Source of the DNA: Candidatus Rifleibacteriota bacterium
Lineage (GTDB): Bacteria; Muiribacteriota; Ozemobacteria; Ozemobacterales; Ozemobacteraceae
Assembly: GCA_015232575.1 (NCBI GenBank)
Contig: JADFZL010000015.1
Coordinates: forward strand, 120,131-184,130
Direction of reading: 5' to 3'
DNA length: 64,000 nucleotides
A program made the translations under genes and the position numbers. Positions 1 through 6,781 of this stretch are shown piece after piece; positions within the stretch are counted from its first letter, which is position 1; each line of letters begins with the position of its first letter. The notes beneath the pieces were generated by a model. The model ran no database searches, was not told the origin of the DNA, and saw only the letters and a program-made list of their open reading frames with translations.

Positions 1-478
1 TTTCAATTGCATTGAAAGGACACGCTTTTGCGCAGCTTCCAAGACCAACACATCTGTGGGGACAAAGCTTCGGGCCACCGGAAATCAGAATAGCTGCCTG
101 ACAGCCCGGTATTCCCTGATAGTTGAATTTCTCATATTCTTCGCCTGGTAATCCGGAACATCTCACCAATGCAACTTTTGCTACCATCTCCGATGAATCT
201 CTTCCGAGAATAGTTGCCATTTTTGCTCTGTTTTCCGGGGTCATAACCGGACAGGTATTAAGGCTGAGATTCTTTTCGACAATGGCACAGGCAAGGCCTG
301 CGCATCCAGGGTACCCGCAGCCGCCACAGTTCGCACCTGGAAGAAGAAGCTGAACCTGTTCTATGAGTGGATCAACTTCCACTTTAAATTGTGTACTGGC
401 AAAAGCCAGGACACCGCCGAAGATAAATCCAAGTCCGCCAAGGACCAATACAGCATATATAAAAGGCATTATAACCAT
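1..478 (-). CDS. rnfB: Rnf complex subunit B (partial, runs off the left edge)
   Basis: Iron-sulfur subunit of the membrane Rnf complex, which couples electron flow between reduced ferredoxin and NAD+ to Na+ or H+ transport. The first 159 residues are visible. They hold a short hydrophobic anchor (residues 4-26), the cysteine motif CGGCGYPGC at about residues 51-59, a further NTCPVM cysteine, and the start of a ferredoxin-like cluster (LCPHRCVGLGSCAKACPF) at the window edge. ATG at 478 follows a CAGGAG ribosome site. It is the last visible gene of rnfCDGEAB, 30 bases after rnfA. The frame is still open at base 1, so the rest lies outside. Confidence 0.93.
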   Translation of the reverse strand, partial: MVIMPFIYAVLVLGGLGFIFGGVLAFASTQFKVEVDPLIEQVQLLLPGANCGGCGYPGCAGLACAIVEKNLSLNTCPVMTPENRAKMATILGRDSSEMVAKVALVRCSGLPGEEYEKFNYQGIPGCQAAILISGGPKLCPHRCVGLGSCAKACPFNAIE

Positions 479-508
479 TGTGAACTCCTGATATTCAATT
501 ATTAGTTT

Positions 509-1087
509 TTATACCAGACCGTTGAAGCCATAGAAGGCTATTGCAAGAAGACCTGCAGTGATAAATGTGATTGGAGCGCCTTTAAGAGATTGTGGAACGT
601 CAGAAGTTTCGAGTCTTTCACGGATTCCTGCCATCAGAACAAGCGCAAGTGTGAAACCTACTCCAGCTCCTAATCCATTTACAGCCGATTTTACAAGGGA
701 ATATTCTTTTTTAATGTTTATCAAAGCTGCACCAAGAACAGCGCAGTTTGTTGTTATAAGAGGAAGATAGACGCCTAATGCCTGATACAACGTAGGAACC
801 ATCTTTTTGATGACCATTTCCACGAATTGAACCAGGGCAGCGATAATTAGAATGAATGCAATCGTCTGCAGGTATTCAAGATTGTAGGGAAGCAAAAGAA
901 ATGCCTGAATTGCCCAGCATGCTACGCAGGCTGAAACAAGAACAAATATAACGGCAAAACCCATTCCAATTGCTGAATCTATTTTGTTTGAAACTCCTAC
1001 GAAAGGACATATTCCAAGAATTTGATTCAGAACAAAATTTTCAATAAATATTGCTATTATGAAAATTGCAAATAATTCGCCAGCCAT
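509..1087 (-). CDS. rnfA: Rnf complex subunit A
   Basis: Integral membrane subunit of the Rnf ferredoxin:NAD+ oxidoreductase, 192 residues, the usual size. It has about six hydrophobic segments. The sequence is RnfA-like from the start (FAIFIIAIFIENFVLNQILG) through the conserved LPLITTNCAVLGAAL stretch near the middle. RnfA and RnfE are homologous, oppositely oriented subunits that hold an intramembrane iron centre through cysteines in these NC segments (family knowledge); Asn-Cys pairs are visible here. It lies directly downstream of rnfE with no spacer. Confidence 0.95.
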   Translation of the reverse strand: MAGELFAIFIIAIFIENFVLNQILGICPFVGVSNKIDSAIGMGFAVIFVLVSACVACWAIQAFLLLPYNLEYLQTIAFILIIAALVQFVEMVIKKMVPTLYQALGVYLPLITTNCAVLGAALINIKKEYSLVKSAVNGLGAGVGFTLALVLMAGIRERLETSDVPQSLKGAPITFITAGLLAIAFYGFNGLV

Positions 1088-1684
1088 TTAATTTGCTCCT
1101 TTCAATGATAGATACTTTTTCAGACCCATCAGAAGGCCAAAAACGAAAAATCCACCGGGTGCCATAATCATTAACAGACACGGGTCATTTGAAAAAATAG
1201 TGTATCCGGCAATCTTACCGTCTCCCAGAGCTTCGCGTGGAAGCGCAATAATAACAAGAGCCAGTGTAAAGCCAATTCCCATTCCTATTGCATCATAAAT
1301 TGAATCTAATGGAGTATTTTTGTTGGCAAATGCTTCTGCACGTCCAAGGATAATGCAGTTCACGACGATAAGAGGGATGAAAATGCCCAGAGAAGCCGAC
1401 AGCGCAGGAGTGAAAGCGGCCATTCCCTTGTCAATCATTGTAACGAATGTTGCAATGATAACAACATATACTGGAATTCTAACATCATTTGGAACAATGT
1501 CGCGTACAAGAGAAATGATGAGATTGCTTCCTATCAGAACAAAAGTTGCAGCAATACCCATTCCGATTGCATTCATTACAGATGTGGAAACCGCCAGAGT
1601 AGGACAGCAACCCAACATGAGCAGAAAAATAGGATTTTCAGCCCAGATTCCTTTTGTTAATTCATGAAAAGAGCCTTTCTGCAT
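1088..1684 (-). CDS. rnfE: Rnf complex subunit E
   Basis: Membrane subunit of the Rnf complex, 198 residues, paralogous to RnfA. It carries the expected early motif ENPIFLLMLGCCPTLAVS and the second cysteine segment LIVVNCIILGRAEAFA. About six transmembrane helices are visible. The start codon shares a base with the rnfG stop (TAATG at 1684), which indicates translational coupling inside the operon. A few residues of the C-terminus (KKYLSLKGAN) are polar. The assignment over NqrD rests on the rnfCDGEAB order with rnfB at the end. Confidence 0.94.
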   Translation of the reverse strand: MQKGSFHELTKGIWAENPIFLLMLGCCPTLAVSTSVMNAIGMGIAATFVLIGSNLIISLVRDIVPNDVRIPVYVVIIATFVTMIDKGMAAFTPALSASLGIFIPLIVVNCIILGRAEAFANKNTPLDSIYDAIGMGIGFTLALVIIALPREALGDGKIAGYTIFSNDPCLLMIMAPGGFFVFGLLMGLKKYLSLKGAN

Positions 1685-2493
1685 TATTTTTTCCCTCCAT
1701 TATTATCAACAGGAGCTTCTGGAGCTTTTATCTGTTCCTGTGGAACTTCTTTTATTGAATCTGATTTCTGATCGTTAACCTGTTCCTGGATCTTTTCCTG
1801 TGGCTTGTCAGCTTCATTTTTTAACCCAGAGTTGTTATTCGAATCATTAACCTTCTCGTCATTTTTTGGTAATGACTGCAAAGGTTCCTTCGATGTATTG
1901 TTCGAAGGATTATTCTGAGATTGCTGGCTGCTGTCAGGCGCATTTTTTGCTTTCTCAATGGCTTGATTAACACCCTTGCAGAAAGCTCTTGAACTTACTG
2001 TTGCTGCAGTTATTGCATCAATTTCTCCACCATCTTTTTTGACATGTAATTTCGCTGGCTCTTTAATTGAGGCACATTTGTCAATGAATTTTTTCAGAAA
2101 ACCACCTTCGGTTTCGTCAGCCAGTTTGGTTCCAAGACCTGGAGTTTCGCGCATTGTCTGAATGATAACCTTATTGATTGAATAGTCTTTATTGATTCCG
2201 ACGACCATTTCGATTGGTCCGGCGTATCCCTTAGGTGCAACCTGTACAACATAGCCTACGGTTTGACCAGCAGCATCAAGTGCAAGATCAATTGTATCTG
2301 AAGCTGAATTTTTGATTGCCACTGATTTGAATGTTTTGGCGGTTGGAATTACCTTTTGTTTGGCTTCTAAAATCGACTTTTCTTTGAAAGCCTTAATTTT
2401 CGGAGCTGTAACCTGTTCTGTAACAGCAAGCAAAATTGCTGAAATAGCACAGGTAATTAACAGAAAAATGCCTGTTTTTAAAATATCTTTCAT
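1684..2493 (-). CDS. rnfG: Rnf complex subunit G with an unusual long polar C-terminal tail
   Basis: RnfG carries covalently bound FMN on the outer face of the membrane. The protein has one N-terminal transmembrane helix (residues 7-27), an FMN-binding domain, and the FMN-attachment motif in the variant form DAITAATVSS (about 159-168; the classic form is SGATVTS). The usual RnfG ends near residue 185. Here about 85 more residues follow, rich in Gln, Asn, Pro, Ser, Lys and Glu, with repeated EKIQEQ/QEQIKAPEAP-like stretches, probably disordered. The start overlaps the rnfD stop by four bases (ATGA). Confidence 0.93.
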   Translation of the reverse strand: MKDILKTGIFLLITCAISAILLAVTEQVTAPKIKAFKEKSILEAKQKVIPTAKTFKSVAIKNSASDTIDLALDAAGQTVGYVVQVAPKGYAGPIEMVVGINKDYSINKVIIQTMRETPGLGTKLADETEGGFLKKFIDKCASIKEPAKLHVKKDGGEIDAITAATVSSRAFCKGVNQAIEKAKNAPDSSQQSQNNPSNNTSKEPLQSLPKNDEKVNDSNNNSGLKNEADKPQEKIQEQVNDQKSDSIKEVPQEQIKAPEAPVDNNGGKK

Positions 2494-3566
2494 TTTGTCA
2501 CCTCAGCAACAGCTTTTGGTTTTTCCGGAAGGAAGCCAAATTTTGTTGGAAATGTGAATCTGTCAATAAGTGGCACAAAGGCGTTCATAATAAGAATTGA
2601 GTAGCATACGCCCTCTGGATAACCGCCTTTAAGCCTTATCAGCAGAGTTATGGCACCGCAGCAAAGACCGAAAATCAGTCTTCCTGTTGATGTTACAGGA
2701 GCAGTTACCATGTCTGTTGTCATAAAGAAAGCGCCAATAATTAACCCGCCTGAAAAAAGGTGGAAAAATGCAAAACTCAGATTTCCGCTGGATATCAATG
2801 CACCGAAGAAAACGGCTGAAATCATTGCCACAGGAGCCTGCCAGGTAATATGTTTCCTGTAGAACAGAAATGCTGCGCCGATAAGAAGCGCTATCTTTCC
2901 GGTTTCCCCGAGAGAACCGCCCATTTTTCCCAAGAGCATGTCAAAACCTGAAAGGTGAAGCTCGGAATAAACATAATCCAGGACACTGGTTCCAGAAGCT
3001 GTAAGTTTTTCAACAAGGGCTGAGTTGAACATTGTTTCTTTATAAAAACCAAGTGGTGTAGCTGCTGTAAGTCCGTCAAGCGAGCCGCACGATGCAGCGT
3101 TTACACAGGGTTTGAGCCAGGTGGTCATGTATGCGGGCCAGCTTGCGAGAAGAATGGCTCTTGCGACATGTGCCGGATTAAAAATGTTGTTTCCAATTCC
3201 GCCGAAAACCTGTTTTCCGAATAGAATTGCTACAAAGCCTCCGATAAATGCTATCCAGGCTGGCAGAGCTGCCGGGACACAAAAGGCCAGCAGTAATCCG
3301 GTTAAAACTGCGCTGCCATCGCTGATGGATATTTTTTTCCGGAGAAAAATTCCCTGAATGATGGCTTCTGCTACTACTGCACCAAGTATTGATGCTATAA
3401 TTACTACAAGAGCTCTGATTCCGAATACCCAGAAACTTACTGCCAGGGCTGGAACCAGTGCCAGATTTACTTCCCACATTATACGCGCGACACTGTCTGC
3501 TTCATAAACATGCGGCGAACAGGTCACACTGAGTTTCAATTTTTTTACTTCACTTTCCTGGCTCAT
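2490..3566 (-). CDS. rnfD: Rnf complex subunit D
   Basis: Polytopic membrane subunit of the Rnf complex, 358 residues. RnfD binds FMN covalently through a threonine; the motif DGLTAATPL sits at about residues 164-172. Other family landmarks are SPHVYEADSVARIMW near the N-terminus and IGNNIFNPAHVARAILL at about 124-140. The ATG at 3566 overlaps the rnfC stop (ATGA), and the stop overlaps rnfG, so C, D and G are translationally coupled. Confidence 0.95.
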   Translation of the reverse strand: MSQESEVKKLKLSVTCSPHVYEADSVARIMWEVNLALVPALAVSFWVFGIRALVVIIASILGAVVAEAIIQGIFLRKKISISDGSAVLTGLLLAFCVPAALPAWIAFIGGFVAILFGKQVFGGIGNNIFNPAHVARAILLASWPAYMTTWLKPCVNAASCGSLDGLTAATPLGFYKETMFNSALVEKLTASGTSVLDYVYSELHLSGFDMLLGKMGGSLGETGKIALLIGAAFLFYRKHITWQAPVAMISAVFFGALISSGNLSFAFFHLFSGGLIIGAFFMTTDMVTAPVTSTGRLIFGLCCGAITLLIRLKGGYPEGVCYSILIMNAFVPLIDRFTFPTKFGFLPEKPKAVAEVTK

Positions 3567-4927
3567 TTGGAGTTGCTGCCTCCTTTAGTTTCTGCTGCTT
3601 TTGCGGCTTTTTTCCGCTCAAGAGTGACGATTCTCTTTCCAAGTTTGAAAAGATGAACCAGCGGAAGTTTTGCCGGGCAGATGTATGCACAGGAGCCGCA
3701 TTCAATGCAGTCCATGACACCAGCCTTGTCAACGTCTTCCCATTTTTCATAATCTATCAGACTGCGCAGGCGCTGTGGCATCAGCTTCATTGGACATGCT
3801 TTAATGCATCTTCCACATCTGATACACTCTGCCGGATTATTTTCAACTGCTTCAGTATCATTCCAGAAAAGAATGCCAGAAGTTCCCTTTAGAACAGGAA
3901 CTTTGAGATCGAAAAGTGCCTGTCCCATCATTGGGCCGCCCATTATGACCTTTTTTAAGTTCTGATCATTTTTCAGCCCGCCCGATGAATTTACGAGGTC
4001 TTCAACAAGGGTTCCGATGCGGGTTTTGTAATTTCCAGGTTTTGCGATGCATGAGCCGGCAAGCGTAACAACTTTATCCATGAGGGGTTTATTGAAGCAG
4101 ACTGCATCATAAACTGCAGCCGCAGTTGCAACATTTTGAACGACTACTCCGACATCCATTGGAAGGCCACCTGATGGAACTTCGCGTTGAAGAACGGCGT
4201 AAATCAGTTGTTTTTCGCCGCCCTGCGGATACTGAACGTGCAGCGGTTTTACTTCGATGTCGTTTGTTCCGGAAAGTTTGCTTCTGAAAAGCTCTATTGC
4301 GTCGGGCTTGTTTTCCTCGATTCCGATGAAACCTTTTGAAACAGAAAGGACTTTCATCAGAATTCGCAGTCCGGAAATGACGCTTTCGGGTTGTTCAAGC
4401 ATCAGTCTGTGGTCTGAAGTAAGCGCTGGTTCGCACTCTACGCCATTAAGTATTATTGTGTCTATTTTCTTTGTTGGTGGTGGTGAAAGTTTTACGTGTG
4501 TTGGAAAAGCTGCACCGCCGAGCCCAACAAGGCCTGATTCCTGAATTCGTTTTTTTATTTCATCAACTGTCAGATTTTGACTGTCTATTTTTTCAGAGAA
4601 AGTCGGCTCAGCCGCGTTGGGGTCGCGTTCAATAACTATTGAAGGTAATGCAACTCCTGATGGATGCATGAAATTGCCAAGTGCGATTACTTTTCCAGAA
4701 ATACTTGAGTGAATGGGGGCGGAAACGAATCCACCAGCATCGGCAATTTTTTGCCCTCTCTGTACGATATCCCCTATTGCCACAATCGGCTTTGCAGGGG
4801 CACCTATGTGCTGCGACATGGGAAAAACAGCTTTTAAAGGCGGCGGAAGTTCAACAACTGCTTTCTGCGCAGTATCCTTCAATTCCGGTGGATGTACTCC
4901 GCCCGGGAAAAGCTTTGAGCCTGACAT
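3563..4927 (-). CDS. rnfC: Rnf complex subunit C
   Basis: Peripheral subunit that holds the NADH/FMN site and two [4Fe-4S] clusters. It is first in the operon. The N-terminus has the typical GGVHPPELK motif. The flavin/NADH region includes LGGAAFPTHVKL and ILNGVECEPALTSD. Two ferredoxin clusters follow, CIRCGRCIKACP (about 368-379) and CIECGSCAYICP (about 407-418). I start it at the ATG at 4927 because GGGAGGG lies seven bases upstream. An upstream in-frame TTG at 4933 is too close to that site. Length 454 residues, within the normal range. Confidence 0.95.
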   Translation of the reverse strand: MSGSKLFPGGVHPPELKDTAQKAVVELPPPLKAVFPMSQHIGAPAKPIVAIGDIVQRGQKIADAGGFVSAPIHSSISGKVIALGNFMHPSGVALPSIVIERDPNAAEPTFSEKIDSQNLTVDEIKKRIQESGLVGLGGAAFPTHVKLSPPPTKKIDTIILNGVECEPALTSDHRLMLEQPESVISGLRILMKVLSVSKGFIGIEENKPDAIELFRSKLSGTNDIEVKPLHVQYPQGGEKQLIYAVLQREVPSGGLPMDVGVVVQNVATAAAVYDAVCFNKPLMDKVVTLAGSCIAKPGNYKTRIGTLVEDLVNSSGGLKNDQNLKKVIMGGPMMGQALFDLKVPVLKGTSGILFWNDTEAVENNPAECIRCGRCIKACPMKLMPQRLRSLIDYEKWEDVDKAGVMDCIECGSCAYICPAKLPLVHLFKLGKRIVTLERKKAAKAAETKGGSNSK

Positions 4928-5291
4928 GTCCAACCCTCCCTTTCCAGATAAACATTATTTTTAACTGCCAATAATTATAAGGGTAATGAACCTTAATCAA
5001 TGTCAGGAAGAGCGGCAAGCAACATAATGATGTAATATGTCACGGCTGATTTACCTGACTTTATAGCAGTCACCATTATTCCTTAAATTGGGCAATAAAC
5101 CTAACATACTCTTGAATAAAATTCAAATAAAAAGTACAAAAAAGAAAAAAGCAATTCGATTTCAGCTTGGGTGGTAATAATTATTACCAATGTATGAAGA
5201 ATCTTATTGAAATTGAAAGAAATTATGCGGGATTTTCGTGAAAATAGTGTAATTCCAAAAAACAAAACGATTTTGCCATTCAACCAGTGGC
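4928..5291. other. Intergenic region upstream of rnfC and downstream of vapC
   Basis: 364 bases with no convincing gene. A 60-codon open frame on the minus strand at 5101-5283 has no ribosome site and a low-complexity hydrophobic translation. On the minus strand a TATAAT at 4979-4974 could be the rnf -10 box. The only nearby -35-like sequence, TTGATT at 5000-4995, gives a short 15-base spacer, so the promoter call is weak. The rest is AT-rich and featureless to me. Confidence 0.5.
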
Positions 5292-5690
5292 TTATTCTTT
5301 CCAGTCTTCGAGTTTCAGATTTTTAATTCTTGTAAATTCATTTGTATTATTGGTAACAAGGATGAGATTGCGTGCAATGGCTTGAGCTGCGATGAGCATG
5401 TCGTAAGGGCCGATAGGACTCCCTGCTTTTTTTAGCTGTGCTCTAATAATTCCAAAGTGTTCAGCGTCAATATTACCAAAATCGATGATTTCAAATGGGG
5501 CCAGGAATTCAGTTAATGCTATTCTGTTTTTTTCAATGTTTTGACTGTTGTAAACGCCAAATTGCAATTCGGCCACTGTGATGCTGGATAAATAAACGTT
5601 TTTGTCGAGTACACTTCGCAATTTTTCCAGCACATTAAGAGGCTTTTTGTTCTTGATAAAAATACAGATATTCGTATCAAGCAAATACAT
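5292..5690 (-). CDS. vapC: VapC-type PIN-domain ribonuclease toxin
   Basis: Toxin of a type II toxin-antitoxin pair. VapC enzymes are Mg2+-dependent RNases that cut tRNA or rRNA. The 132-residue protein has the PIN acidic residues in order: LLDTNI (Asp5), ITVAELQFG (Glu near 42), GPYDMLIAAQA (Asp near 98) and LVTNNTNEF close to the end. The C-terminal NLKLEDW is also typical. The start shares a base with the vapB stop (TAATG at 5690), the usual coupled arrangement. It sits between the Rnf operon and a second toxin-antitoxin pair. Confidence 0.93.
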   Translation of the reverse strand: MYLLDTNICIFIKNKKPLNVLEKLRSVLDKNVYLSSITVAELQFGVYNSQNIEKNRIALTEFLAPFEIIDFGNIDAEHFGIIRAQLKKAGSPIGPYDMLIAAQAIARNLILVTNNTNEFTRIKNLKLEDWKE

Positions 5691-5920
5691 TACAGACCTT
5701 TTCTCTCTTGCATTTTAGGCTGTTCTCTTTCGTTTTCCATGAAATCATAGGTAAATCCATACAGGCCATGTAGAAATGTTTCCCACACACGGTTTTTAGG
5801 AAAAAGAATGACAGAATCGCCGATCTTTTGAATCAGCACATCTGTTCCTTCAAAATTGTATTCTTTGGGCAGACGAACTGCTTGACTGCGTCCATTTCGA
5901 AATAATTTAGCTGTTTGCAT
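5690..5920 (-). CDS. vapB: VapB-type antitoxin, AbrB/SpoVT fold
   Basis: Antitoxin partner of the VapC at 5292-5690. The 76-residue protein begins MQTAKLFRNGRSQAVRLPKE, the signature of VapB/VagC antitoxins with a swapped-hairpin AbrB DNA-binding domain. The C-terminal half (about 45-76) is acidic and would wrap the toxin. I use the ATG at 5920 because GGAGG lies seven bases upstream; longer in-frame starts lie inside the promoter. The pair is probably autoregulated through the palindrome at 5940-5959. Confidence 0.92.
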   Translation of the reverse strand: MQTAKLFRNGRSQAVRLPKEYNFEGTDVLIQKIGDSVILFPKNRVWETFLHGLYGFTYDFMENEREQPKMQERKGL

Positions 5921-5938
5921 TTTACACCTCCGTATTTT

Positions 5939-5967
5939 AGTATATATCGCGATATATACCTTGTCAA
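5939..5967 (-). promoter_or_regulatory. vapBC sigma-70-type promoter
   Basis: Reading the minus strand, a perfect TTGACA (5967-5962) is followed after 17 bases by TATACT (5944-5939), about 20 bases before the vapB ATG. Confidence 0.8.
5940..5959. promoter_or_regulatory. Palindromic operator of vapBC
   Basis: A perfect 20-base palindrome, GTATATATCGCGATATATAC, covers most of the spacer and all but one base of the -10 box of the vapBC promoter. VapB-family antitoxins bind such palindromes, and this position would block RNA polymerase. The site is seen directly; binding by VapB is inference. Confidence 0.8.
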
Positions 5968-6071
5968 GATGAAAATATACTGCTTCACTTTTCTTACACC
6001 GAATCATTCCTGATGCGACTATTTGGTAATGAAGCAAATACTCGAAGATTGAGAAGACACACAATCAGTCC

Positions 6072-6100
6072 TTTCAAAAAAGATTGAGAACGTGTATAAT
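6072..6100 (+). promoter_or_regulatory. Candidate promoter of the MNT/HEPN operon
   Basis: A perfect TATAAT at 6095-6100 lies 34 bases before the mntA start. A 17-base spacer precedes it, with a poor -35 (TTTCAA, 6072-6077). Confidence 0.4.
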
Positions 6101-6134
6101 TATGGTGTATTTTTTTGGGGGAGGGGAAAAATTG

Positions 6135-6425
6135 ATGAGACCATCGGAAGCGTTGAATTTTCATAGAGAAAATATTCGCAGAATATTTGCAGAGAATAAT
6201 ACTCTGAACCCGCGTATTTTTGGTTCTGTAATTCATGGTATTGACAACGATGACAGCGATCTGGACATTCTGGTTGATCCGACGCCGGAAACAACATTGC
6301 TTGATATTGCACGGATTCAAAGTCGCCTTCAGCAAATACTTGGTGTTTCCGTTGACGTACTAACCCCAAAGGCTCTCCCGGAAAAATTCCGGGAATCTGT
6401 CCTCAAGGAGGCAATTCAGTTGTGA
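6135..6425 (+). CDS. mntA: MNT-family minimal nucleotidyltransferase antitoxin
   Basis: Minimal nucleotidyltransferase of the MntA family. In studied MNT/HEPN pairs MntA neutralises the HEPN toxin by transferring AMP to a tyrosine near its active site. The 96-residue protein carries the catalytic pattern: GS at about 30-31, then SDLDILVD at 41-48, whose aspartates bind metal. I start it at the ATG at 6135, preceded by a GGGGGAGGGG purine run; an in-frame ATG upstream adds an atypical MVYFFGGGEKL leader. It overlaps hepT by four bases and is divergent from vapBC. Confidence 0.9.
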   Translation: MRPSEALNFHRENIRRIFAENNTLNPRIFGSVIHGIDNDDSDLDILVDPTPETTLLDIARIQSRLQQILGVSVDVLTPKALPEKFRESVLKEAIQL

Positions 6426-6781
6426 ATAAGCCCATTCTTCGTATTCATGATTATCTTGATCACATACTTCAAGCAATATGTAGAATCAATAGATATGTTC
6501 AGGGTATAAGCGAAGAGAGCTTTCTTACAGACGAAGAAAAACAGGACGCAGTTATTCGAAACATTGAGGTTATTGGTGAGGCTGCAAGGAACCTTGAACG
6601 TAACTTTCAAGATTTTGCCGAGCAGCACTCAGATGTTCCGTGGTCTGATATTTACCTTATGCGTAACAGGCTCTCTCATGGTTATTTTTCTGTTGATATA
6701 GAGCTTGTCTGGAATACTGTGAAACGTGATATTCCTGAACTTGAGAAGCAAATCAAAAACCTTCAGAAAGAAATTGTATGA
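6422..6781 (+). CDS. hepT: HEPN-domain ribonuclease toxin of the MNT/HEPN pair
   Basis: HepT-like toxin. HEPN toxins of this group are RNases using an RX4-6H motif. Here it reads RNRLSHGY at residues 81-88, so Arg81, His86 and the Tyr88 that MntA partners AMPylate are all present. The usual IGEAARNL helix is at about 51-58. The protein has 119 residues and a GTG start at 6422 overlapping the mntA stop; AAGGAGG lies about 10 bases upstream. Its own stop overlaps the start of an exported lectin-fold protein, which is unusual for this family. Confidence 0.9.
   Translation: MNKPILRIHDYLDHILQAICRINRYVQGISEESFLTDEEKQDAVIRNIEVIGEAARNLERNFQDFAEQHSDVPWSDIYLMRNRLSHGYFSVDIELVWNTVKRDIPELEKQIKNLQKEIV

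Noticed and set aside
5101..5283. Minus-strand 60-codon hydrophobic frame
   Set aside because: Low-complexity Ile/Phe-rich translation, no ribosome site, next to vapC; I judge it non-coding.
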